From CAZVCJ01 sp964625745 (GTDB lineage Bacteria > Chloroflexota > Anaerolineae > VGOG01), in NCBI GenBank assembly GCA_964625745.1, contig CAZVCJ010000137.1, positions 1-10,973 of the forward strand: a stretch of DNA of 10,973 bases, in the 5' to 3' direction. Shown one piece after another: positions 1 through 5,687 of this stretch. The notes under the pieces were generated by a model that was not told the DNA's origin, did not search any database, and saw nothing but the letters and a program-made list of their open reading frames with translations. Within the stretch, counting starts at the first letter, position 1. Every line of letters starts with the position of its first letter. The position numbers and the translations under genes were made by a program.

Positions 1-100
1 CCCTATTCTTGCTCTGTCAAATGGCGACCAGCCAAAACGAGCCGAGGTGCCAGGCGGGCGCATATACGAGTTGGGGGAGCGTGAGGAAAAGAGTGAATCT

Positions 101-200
101 AGCGCCGGCCGAGTAGGAGCGGAGCGACGTATCGAGGCCAAGCGGGTCGCCCAAGAGCCGCTCGCTTGGTTTCGATACGCTTCGCTACTCAACCGGCGCT
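101..200. repeat. Long imperfect inverted repeat (hairpin element)
   Basis: Two arms, about 101-144 and 163-200, are reverse complements apart from a few gaps and mismatches; the outer 8 bp (AGCGCCGG / CCGGCGCT) and an inner TATCGA / TCGATA block match exactly. The right arm contains a CGATACGCTTCGCTAC-type motif of the sort that recurs as dispersed palindromic repeats in high-GC bacteria. It lies downstream of the amidohydrolase gene, where such elements often sit. I see no protein-coding evidence in 1-337; open frames there run into the amidohydrolase on the opposite strand. Confidence 0.7.
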
Positions 201-204
201 CGCT

Positions 205-321
205 CCCCCAAGATTTACACACGCCCGTGCCAGGCACTTCCGTAGAGCTATCTGGCCCGACGCCGAGAGCGATTTGCAGGACGCTCTTGGGTGTGAAATC
301 CTGGGGGAAAGTGCCTGGCAC
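205..321. repeat. Nested palindromic repeat block
   Basis: CCCCCAAGATTTACACAC (205-222) is matched in inverse orientation at 291-307 with one gap and one mismatch. Inside lies a smaller hairpin (AGAGCG 266-271 / CGCTCT 282-287). Two odd palindromes, GTGCC-A-GGCAC (227-237) and GTGCC-T-GGCAC (311-321), are reverse complements of each other. The block ends 17 nt past the amidohydrolase stop codon, so it may form structure at the end of that transcript, but there is no U-tract and I do not call it a terminator. Confidence 0.6.
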
Positions 322-337
322 CCTTCGTGCCTTGCGA

Positions 338-1549
338 TCAGCCGAAGCGAATCCGGTGCTCTTCCCAGGCTGCATCCACCAACTCCGGGTTGGAGAAGAG
401 GTCAACAGCCGTCATCGCCAGAGCTTTGGCCGCATCCAGCAGGCCGGCGTGCCCTTCCGGGGAAACCGAAGCAGCGCGGAACTCCGGTGAATGGCCTGCT
501 ACCTCTTCGGGCGCGATGGCGACGTAGGGATGCAAAGCCGGGACGACGTGACTGACGTTGCCCATGTCGGTAGAGCCCATGCGCCCGCTGGGCTCTGGCA
601 GTTGCACCTCTCGGCCCAGCGCAGTCAGATTGGCCTCGAAGAGGTCGGCCAGGACGGAGCTGGGAACCATGTCGGCGTAGTACTTCTCGCCGCGCGTCAG
701 TTTGACCTCGGCGCCAGCGGCCAGAGCCCCGGCCCGCGCGCAATCCTCCACCTTGTCCAGCATAGCCAGCGCGTGGTCCTTTTCCGCCGCTCGCACCAGA
801 AACTCGGCCGCGGTGTAACCGGGGATGATGTTGGGAGCCGCGCCGCCGTGGGTGATGATACCGTGGATGCGGACGTCATCGGTAAGTTGCTGGCGCAGCA
901 CGCTGATGTTGTTGTAGGTCAGGATGCAGGCGTCGAGGGCGTTGATGCCTTTGTCTGGCGAGCCAGCAGCGTGGGCAGACTGGCCGAAGAATTCCATCTT
1001 CAACTCGTAGCAGGCCAGCGAGGTGCGGCGGGTCATGGTGCGCGTGGAGGGATGAACCATCATGGCCACGTCCACGCCAGCGAAAACGCCAGCCTCGGCC
1101 ATGATGACCTTGCCCGCGCCACCCTCTTCGGCCGGGGTGCCGACCACCTGGATGGTGCCAGCCACCTCATCGAGTACGGATTGCACAGCGAGGCCTGCGC
1201 CCACCGAGGCCGTGCCGATGATGTTGTGGCCGCAGGCGTGCCCCAGTTCGGCCAGAGCGTCGTACTCGGCCAGGAGCGCCACGACGGCCCCCCCCTTCAT
1301 CCCCCCCAATGGGGGGGAAAGAGAGGGGGTGGTGTACGAGGCCACGAAAGCGGTCTCCAGTCCAGCCACACCGCGCTGCACCGCAAACCCCTCTCGCTCC
1401 AGGACAGCGGTCAGGAGCGCCACGGCCTCGAACTCCTGGAAAGCGAGCTCCGGGTTGGCGTGAATCGTGTCCGAAATGCGGATCAATTCGTCGCGCCGGG
1501 CGTCTACCTCAGCCACAACCCGTTGCTTCAGTTCGTCAACATTGGTCAT
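338..1549 (-). CDS. M20 family amidohydrolase/peptidase (ACY1L2/AbgB-like)
   Basis: Predicted zinc-dependent cytoplasmic hydrolase of the M20 family (403 aa), probably cleaving an N-acyl amino acid or a small peptide; the exact substrate cannot be read from sequence. Counting from the chosen start, metal and catalytic candidates are C106 and H108 in GHACGHN, E141/E142 in TPAEEGG, H166 in MMVHPS and H353 in AGHSPEF. The lid-domain motif FGQSAHAAG and the STDMGNVSHVVPALHPY stretch resemble the ACY1L2/PM20D2-like branch. I chose the ATG at 1549 because AAGGAG lies 7 nt upstream; a longer frame to 1606 runs into an intergenic repeat. Residues around 73-87 (TTPSLSPPLGGMKGG) are encoded by a C/G-rich palindromic repeat and look like an in-frame insertion where relatives have a short loop. 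The gene follows lysA on the same strand after a 138-nt gap. An M20D N-acetyl-diaminopimelate deacetylase role is an alternative, prompted only by the lysA neighbour. Confidence 0.88.
   Translation of the reverse strand: MTNVDELKQRVVAEVDARRDELIRISDTIHANPELAFQEFEAVALLTAVLEREGFAVQRGVAGLETAFVASYTTPSLSPPLGGMKGGAVVALLAEYDALAELGHACGHNIIGTASVGAGLAVQSVLDEVAGTIQVVGTPAEEGGAGKVIMAEAGVFAGVDVAMMVHPSTRTMTRRTSLACYELKMEFFGQSAHAAGSPDKGINALDACILTYNNISVLRQQLTDDVRIHGIITHGGAAPNIIPGYTAAEFLVRAAEKDHALAMLDKVEDCARAGALAAGAEVKLTRGEKYYADMVPSSVLADLFEANLTALGREVQLPEPSGRMGSTDMGNVSHVVPALHPYVAIAPEEVAGHSPEFRAASVSPEGHAGLLDAAKALAMTAVDLFSNPELVDAAWEEHRIRFG
1286..1330. repeat. C/G-run palindromic repeat inside the amidohydrolase gene
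   Basis: The centre is C7-AAT-G7 (1301-1317), flanked by another C-run on one side and GAGAGGGGG on the other. This looks like a dispersed intergenic palindrome seen in several bacterial phyla, here read in frame as P-L-G-G-M-K-G-G. It does not break the reading frame. Confidence 0.6.
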
Positions 1550-1578
1550 TGTGTCTCTCCTTAACTGAAATTTGTGGG

Positions 1579-1675
1579 GAAACCAGGTTTTTCCCTGCCT
1601 GAGCAAGCAGATCGTTGTCTTGTTATCTCTTGAGACACCAAGAAAGGTATCTCTTCAGCCCAAAAACCTGGTTTC
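1579..1675. repeat. 97-bp element with 14-bp perfect terminal inverted repeats
   Basis: GAAACCAGGTTTTT (1579-1592) and AAAAACCTGGTTTC (1662-1675) are exact reverse complements flanking 69 nt. The interior carries two copies of ATCTCTT (1625-1631, 1649-1655) and no ORF of note. It fills most of the gap between lysA and the amidohydrolase gene. The layout resembles a small non-autonomous palindromic element. In RNA it would form a long-range stem between the two genes. Confidence 0.7.
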
Positions 1676-1687
1676 TGATTGGATCCT

Positions 1688-3046
1688 TCAACTGGGCAGC
1701 GGCAAGTCGCGGGCCGTCAGATCGCGAAAGGCCTCTCTTCTCTGAATGAGCGCGGCTTGTCCGTCCCTGACCAGGACCACCGCCGGACGAGGAACAAGGT
1801 TGTAGTTGCTGGCCAGGGGCAGACAATAGGCCCCGACCATCGGTACGGCCAGCAAATCGCCAGGTGCCAGGCAGGGCAAGGTGATGTCGCGGATGAGCAC
1901 GTCCCCCGATTCGCAGAATCTCCCGGCCACGGTCACTGTCTCCTCGGCCGGCAGGTGGGCCTTGTTTGCGACCAGGGCGGTGTAGCGAGCGCCGTAGAGG
2001 GCCGGGCGAATGTTGTCGGCCATGCCGCCGTCCACGGAGACGTAGGTGCGCACACCAGGGATCTCCTTGCGCGCGCCGACGCGATAGAGTGCCACCCCCG
2101 CCGGGGCAACGATGGAGCGGCCCGGCTCGATCACCAGCGTGGGCAGAGCCAGCCCGTGGCGGCGACAACTGTCAATCACAGCCTGACACACGGCCTGCAC
2201 GTATCGCTCCACTGGCGCGGGAGGGTCGGCTTCGTGATGGGGCACCCCCCAGCCCCCACCAGGGCTCAACTCGTGCAACTCGAAGCCATGCCGTGCCTTC
2301 ACCGCCGCCGCGAAATCCACCAGAAGGGTGACGGCCTCAGCGAAGGGCTCAACGTCGAGAATCTGGGAGCCGATGTGGGCATGCAGGCCGACGAGTTCCA
2401 GATGAGGGCTGGCTTTGGCGCGAGCCACGGCACTCTCGGCAGCGTCCGTTTCCAGCGGGAAGCCGAACTTCGAATCGAGCAGCCCGGTTTTGCGATAGAC
2501 GTGAGTGTGGACATCAATGCCCGGTGAGAGGCGCAGCCAAATGGGAATCTGGGCCCGCCGTTCGGCGGCCAACTGCTCCAGCTCATCCAGCTCGAGAAAA
2601 TTGTCCACCACGATGCGCCCCACGCCCTCATCCAGGGCCATGACCAGCTCTGCTGGTGTCTTGTTGTTGCCGTGGAAGTGAATCCGCTCGGCGGGGAAAC
2701 CCGCCTGCCGAGCCACGTAAAGCTCGCCACCTGATACCACATCCAGGCTCAAGCCTTCCTGAGCGAAGAACTGAGCCAGGGCCAGATTGAAGTACGCCTT
2801 GCTGGCATAAGCCACCTGAGCGGGGCCTGGGTAGTGCTGCGCCAGGGCCTGCCGATACTCTCGGCACCGGGCACGGAGCGTCGTCTCGTCGAAGACGTAG
2901 AGAGGTGTGCCGAATTCCTCAGCCAGGGATGAAGCCGAACGTCCCCCCAACCAGAGCTCCCCCAACTCATCCAAACGGGTGGACGACGGAAAGAGTGCAA
3001 GCGTTTCTGTCCTCATCGCCTCGTTACTCGTTGCCTCGTCACTCAT
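1688..3046 (-). CDS. lysA: Diaminopimelate decarboxylase
   Basis: PLP-dependent fold-type III decarboxylase that converts meso-diaminopimelate to L-lysine and CO2, the last step of lysine synthesis, in the cytoplasm. At 452 aa it is slightly longer than the usual 415-440. Visible landmarks: YASKAY with the PLP lysine K83, FHGNNK (124-129), HIGSQ (224-228), the glycine loop GGGWG (263-267), EPGRS (307-311) for PLP phosphate contact, CESGD (378-382) with the substrate-site cysteine, and GAYC (405-408) with the conserved tyrosine. The start is uncertain: no good ribosome site precedes the ATG at 3046. The first dozen codons are built from GAGTAACGAGG-like near-repeats that resemble intergenic sequence, and a second ATG lies at 3016. 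A strong terminator hairpin ends only 17 nt upstream of the ATG, so the source of transcription is unclear. The gene lies upstream of the amidohydrolase and may be co-transcribed with it. Confidence 0.95.
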   Translation of the reverse strand: MSDEATSNEAMRTETLALFPSSTRLDELGELWLGGRSASSLAEEFGTPLYVFDETTLRARCREYRQALAQHYPGPAQVAYASKAYFNLALAQFFAQEGLSLDVVSGGELYVARQAGFPAERIHFHGNNKTPAELVMALDEGVGRIVVDNFLELDELEQLAAERRAQIPIWLRLSPGIDVHTHVYRKTGLLDSKFGFPLETDAAESAVARAKASPHLELVGLHAHIGSQILDVEPFAEAVTLLVDFAAAVKARHGFELHELSPGGGWGVPHHEADPPAPVERYVQAVCQAVIDSCRRHGLALPTLVIEPGRSIVAPAGVALYRVGARKEIPGVRTYVSVDGGMADNIRPALYGARYTALVANKAHLPAEETVTVAGRFCESGDVLIRDITLPCLAPGDLLAVPMVGAYCLPLASNYNLVPRPAVVLVRDGQAALIQRREAFRDLTARDLPLPS

Positions 3047-3063
3047 TTCTGCTCGGATTCAGG

Positions 3064-3089
3064 AAAAAAGGCGGGCCAGATGGCCCGCC
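3064..3089 (-). terminator. Rho-independent terminator after the oppC-like gene
   Basis: GGCGGGCCA (3070-3078) and TGGCCCGCC (3081-3089) form a perfect GC-rich stem with a tiny loop; in the minus-strand transcript it is followed directly by six U residues (3069-3064). It lies 79 nt past the permease stop codon and 17 nt before the lysA ATG, ending the transporter transcript or attenuating entry into lysA. Confidence 0.85.
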
Positions 3090-3112
3090 CCTAGCACGCC
3101 CTCCCAACATGC

Positions 3113-3158
3113 GTTTCGGGTTTAGAGTTCATTCAACTCGAAACCCCGAACCCGAAAC
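3113..3158. repeat. Palindromic intergenic repeat
   Basis: GTTTCGGGTT (3113-3122) is the reverse complement of AACCCGAAAC (3149-3158), with an inner GAGTT/AACTC pair (3125-3129 / 3135-3139) around a 5-nt loop. The right side also repeats CGAAAC/CGAAC units. It lies between the oppC-like gene and its terminator. Confidence 0.6.
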
Positions 3159-3168
3159 TCCGAACTGT

Positions 3169-4119
3169 CTACGTTTCCACCTTGTATGGATCCAGTGCGT
3201 CCCGCAAGCCGTCACCGATGAAGTTGATGGCGATGACGGCGATGAAGATCATCAGGCCAGGGAAGATGGCCGTCCACGGGGCGCGGGTCATCTGGGTCTG
3301 GGCGTTTTTGAGCATGTTGCCCCAGGTGGGCGTGGGTGGCTGCACGCCGAAGCCCAGATAGCTCAGGCCAGACTCGGTGATGATGGAAGTGGCCACGCGG
3401 AAGGTAGCGGCCACAATGACGGGGCTCATGGCATTGGGCAGCAAGTGGCGAGCCATAATACGCACGTTGGATACACCACAGCAGCGAGCCGCCTCGATGA
3501 ATTCCTTCTCCTTTAGGGAGAGGAACGTAGCCCGAATCACTCGGGCCACCCTCATCCAGGCCAGCACGGCGATGACCAACACGATAGAGAAAACACTGGC
3601 AAAGGCCGTGCCCCGCAGCGCCTCGATAGGAATATCCCGCAGCGCAAGAGCCAGTATGATCAGGACAAAAAGCTGGGGGAAGGCCAGCATCATGTCGGTG
3701 AAGCGCATCAGAACATTGTCCACCCAGCCGCCATAGAAACCGGCCACGCCGCCGACGATAGCACCAACGATCACTGCCAGCGCCATGGCCATGACCCCTA
3801 TGCTCAAGGAAACCCGGCCGCCGTAAAGAATGCGGGTCAGCAAGTCACGGCCCAGCTCGTCCGTTCCCATCAGGTGTTTGACCGATGGCGGCTCTAACAT
3901 GGCATCCAGGTTGATTTTCTCCGGATCCCAGGGTGAAATGTAAGGCGCGAAGATGGCTGACAGGGCAAAGATGAGGATAATGGCTGTGCCGACCATGGCC
4001 GGTTTGTGGCGACGATAGGCATGCCATATCAACTGGGTCATGGTTTGCTCTTCACGATACTTTGGTGCCAGGTTCAATAGCGGCTTTTCCTGGGGCTGCA
4101 CAGCTTCGGAATCGGACAT
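3169..4119 (-). CDS. ABC transporter permease, DppC/OppC-like
   Basis: Inner-membrane permease of a peptide/nickel-class ABC importer (316 aa, normal for DppC/OppC). It has an N-terminal OppC_N segment with the first membrane helix near residues 40-60, then the motif HLMGTDELGRDLLTR (about 82-96), further helices near 107-128, 145-160 and 175-190, and a C-terminal pair. The cytoplasmic EAA loop that docks the ATPase reads EFIEAARCCGVSN (about 206-218) followed by HLLPN. The ATG at 4119 is preferred because AGGAGG is 6 nt upstream; a TTG two codons earlier abuts that site and cannot use it. The gene follows the OppB-like permease after 119 nt containing an inverted repeat and is closed by a terminator. 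Substrate is not predictable; oligopeptide is the default for this family. Confidence 0.93.
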   Translation of the reverse strand: MSDSEAVQPQEKPLLNLAPKYREEQTMTQLIWHAYRRHKPAMVGTAIILIFALSAIFAPYISPWDPEKINLDAMLEPPSVKHLMGTDELGRDLLTRILYGGRVSLSIGVMAMALAVIVGAIVGGVAGFYGGWVDNVLMRFTDMMLAFPQLFVLIILALALRDIPIEALRGTAFASVFSIVLVIAVLAWMRVARVIRATFLSLKEKEFIEAARCCGVSNVRIMARHLLPNAMSPVIVAATFRVATSIITESGLSYLGFGVQPPTPTWGNMLKNAQTQMTRAPWTAIFPGLMIFIAVIAINFIGDGLRDALDPYKVET

Positions 4120-4161
4120 GGACAACCTCCTCTAGTTCCGTGGTTGACACTGGCGTTTTTC

Positions 4162-4219
4162 CGTAGTGACGACTTCAGTCGTCCACAATGGCGCCACAGC
4201 GACTGAAGTCGCTACTACG
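4162..4219. repeat. Inverted repeat between the two permease genes
   Basis: CGTAGTGACGACTTCAGTCG (4162-4181) pairs with the sequence at 4200-4219 in inverse orientation, 18 of 20 positions, around an 18-nt loop. The GCGACTTCAGTCGC core looks like a dispersed palindromic repeat. In the transcript it would form a strong stem-loop between oppB and oppC without a U-tract, so it could stabilise mRNA rather than terminate it. Confidence 0.7.
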
Positions 4220-4238
4220 AACCCTTATGACGAACCCC

Positions 4239-5489
4239 TCACTCGTACCGGACGCGGGGATCGAGGAAGGCGTAAACAACGTCGGCAATCAGATTGAAGG
4301 CTACGATAAGCGTGGCATTGATCATGACGATCCCCATCAGAACAGCGTAGTCCACCCGCTGCGCCGAGCGGAAGAACAGCCTACCCATCCCTGGCCAGCT
4401 AAAAATGGTCTCGGTGAACAACGCGCCGCCAAAGAGAATAGGCAAATCCATAGCCAGAATCGTCACCACGGGGATAGCGGCGTTCTTGAGGGCATGGCCG
4501 TACAGAACGGCCCGCTCCCTGAGCCCCTTACCCCGCGCCGTGCGGATATAGTCCTGGTGAATGATCTCCAACATGCTGGCCCGCATGTAGCGCATGTACT
4601 CCGCGGCACCGAAGACGCTCAGCATCGCCACCGGCAGGACAAGGTGGTGCAGATAATCCCACCAGGGCGTGTAGCCCAGTTCACGCTGAAGCCGGACGTC
4701 GTACATGCCGCTGCCAGGAAACAGCGGCTTACCCGCCAGGCTCTCCCCCATCCACGAAGGCCAGTCGAGACCGGCGTGAAAGACGATGATCAGGATCAGT
4801 CCAAACCAAAAGATGGGGATAGACCGCCCCGCATAAGCAAGGACTGTACAAACGTGGTCAAAGAGTGAATACTGTTTAATGGCTGAGATAATGCCAACAG
4901 GAATGGCGATCAACAACTGGCCCACGAAAGACACCGCCATCAGGTAAAAGGTGGCTGGGAAGCGTTCCAGGATTATCTCCAGCGCCGGGCGGCGTTCCAC
5001 GTTGGAGCGACCAAGATCCCCGTGTAGTACTGCGAAGAGCCACTTAAAGTACCGGCTGTCAAGGGGATTCACGCGGATGTTGACATTCTCGCGCTTTGTC
5101 CACCCGGTCACGCGATCCTTGACGTAGAGCACTTTGACCCAGTTGCCCAGATCATTCTTTTGACTGTCCACAATGGCCACTTTGGTGCCGCTGGACACTT
5201 CTCCTGTCTTGGTTGGTTCGATGCCACCTGATGGCTCCGGTTTGTTGTAGAGCTCTACTGTTTCCACCTTGATCGTGCCTGAGCTACCCCGGAAGTTCAG
5301 GAAAGCTGGCTGCCGGAGGCCAAGCCGGAATTCCAGCATGGCCATGTCCGCCGGCGTAATGTTCGGGTTATCTTCATAGATGGCCATCGGATCCACAGGG
5401 CTGACGATGATCAGCCCGTACACGACCAAGCTGATGAAAAGCAGAACGGGAATGGCTTGCAAAACCCGACGAACCAGATACCGCGTCAT
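4239..5489 (-). CDS. ABC transporter permease, DppB/OppB-like, with inserted SH3b-like domain
   Basis: Inner-membrane permease partner of the downstream OppC-like protein. The first helix lies at about 11-30 after MTRYLVRRVLQ, and the remaining helices at roughly 182-204, 222-240, 282-295, 338-357 and 383-408. The EAA loop for ATPase docking is YIRTARGKGL (314-323). At 416 aa it is about 80-90 residues longer than ordinary DppB/OppB. The excess lies in the first extracytoplasmic loop between LGLRQPAFLNF and RYFKWLFAVLHGDLGRS. Residues about 72-138 there (SSGTKVAIVD, GNWVKV, TGWTKRENVNI) match the bacterial SH3 pattern. I place the start at 5489, where GGAGG is 8 nt upstream; the frame is open to 5666 only through a palindromic repeat and a terminator hairpin. 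Neighbours are the binding protein upstream and the second permease downstream; no ATPase gene is present. Confidence 0.92.
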   Translation of the reverse strand: MTRYLVRRVLQAIPVLLFISLVVYGLIIVSPVDPMAIYEDNPNITPADMAMLEFRLGLRQPAFLNFRGSSGTIKVETVELYNKPEPSGGIEPTKTGEVSSGTKVAIVDSQKNDLGNWVKVLYVKDRVTGWTKRENVNIRVNPLDSRYFKWLFAVLHGDLGRSNVERRPALEIILERFPATFYLMAVSFVGQLLIAIPVGIISAIKQYSLFDHVCTVLAYAGRSIPIFWFGLILIIVFHAGLDWPSWMGESLAGKPLFPGSGMYDVRLQRELGYTPWWDYLHHLVLPVAMLSVFGAAEYMRYMRASMLEIIHQDYIRTARGKGLRERAVLYGHALKNAAIPVVTILAMDLPILFGGALFTETIFSWPGMGRLFFRSAQRVDYAVLMGIVMINATLIVAFNLIADVVYAFLDPRVRYE

Positions 5490-5528
5490 AAGCGCACCCT
5501 CCACAAAACGTAACTGCTGCTCAGCCCG

Positions 5529-5610
5529 TGTCATTGCGAGGAGCGTTTTTTGCGACGAAGCAATCTCCTCCTTGCGGCTTGGGGATTGCTTCGCTTCGCT
5601 CGCAATGACA
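5529..5610. repeat. TGTCATTGCG palindromic repeat element
   Basis: TGTCATTGCG (5529-5538) and CGCAATGACA (5601-5610) are perfect terminal inverted repeats. An inner pair, GAAGCAATC (5557-5565) and GATTGCTTC (5584-5592), also matches. This closely resembles the dispersed element known from many bacterial genomes, whose chance translations read IASEAKQ and FASLAMT. It lies between the binding-protein terminator and the oppB start, and accounts for spurious N-terminal extensions of the permease. Confidence 0.85.
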
Positions 5611-5626
5611 GCCTGAGTAGTCACCA

Positions 5627-5668
5627 CAAAACAAGGGTTGGCGGGCGGTTGTGGGCCGCCCGCCAACC
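5627..5668 (-). terminator. Strong intrinsic terminator after the substrate-binding protein gene
   Basis: GGTTGGCGGGCGG (5636-5648) and CCGCCCGCCAACC (5656-5668) form a perfect 13-bp stem with a 7-nt loop, followed in the minus-strand transcript by C-UUGUUUUG. It lies 19 nt past the binding-protein stop codon and upstream of oppB. Such a partial terminator, common after binding-protein genes of ABC operons, would give high binding-protein and low permease output. Confidence 0.8.
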
Positions 5669-5687
5669 GGCTAGTTCGCGTCGAGAG

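Noticed and set aside
47..555. Plus-strand frames starting in the first 200 nt
   Set aside because: They run through palindromic repeats into the antisense of the amidohydrolase gene and encode Arg/Pro-rich sequence without motifs or ribosome sites.
491..1564. 357-codon plus-strand frame opposite the amidohydrolase gene
   Set aside because: The product is low-complexity, His/Gly/Val-rich and unlike any family, while the minus strand encodes a clear M20 enzyme with catalytic motifs and a ribosome site.
1679..2527. 282-codon plus-strand frame opposite lysA
   Set aside because: Antisense shadow of a gene with all PLP-decarboxylase motifs; no recognisable product.
4120..4125. TTG start two codons upstream of the oppC-like ATG
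   Set aside because: It directly abuts the AGGAGG, leaving no spacing, whereas the ATG at 4119 has 6 nt.
5490..5666. 59-residue N-terminal extension of the OppB-like permease
   Set aside because: It is encoded by the TGTCATTGCG repeat and part of the terminator hairpin; a good ribosome site precedes the internal ATG at 5489.
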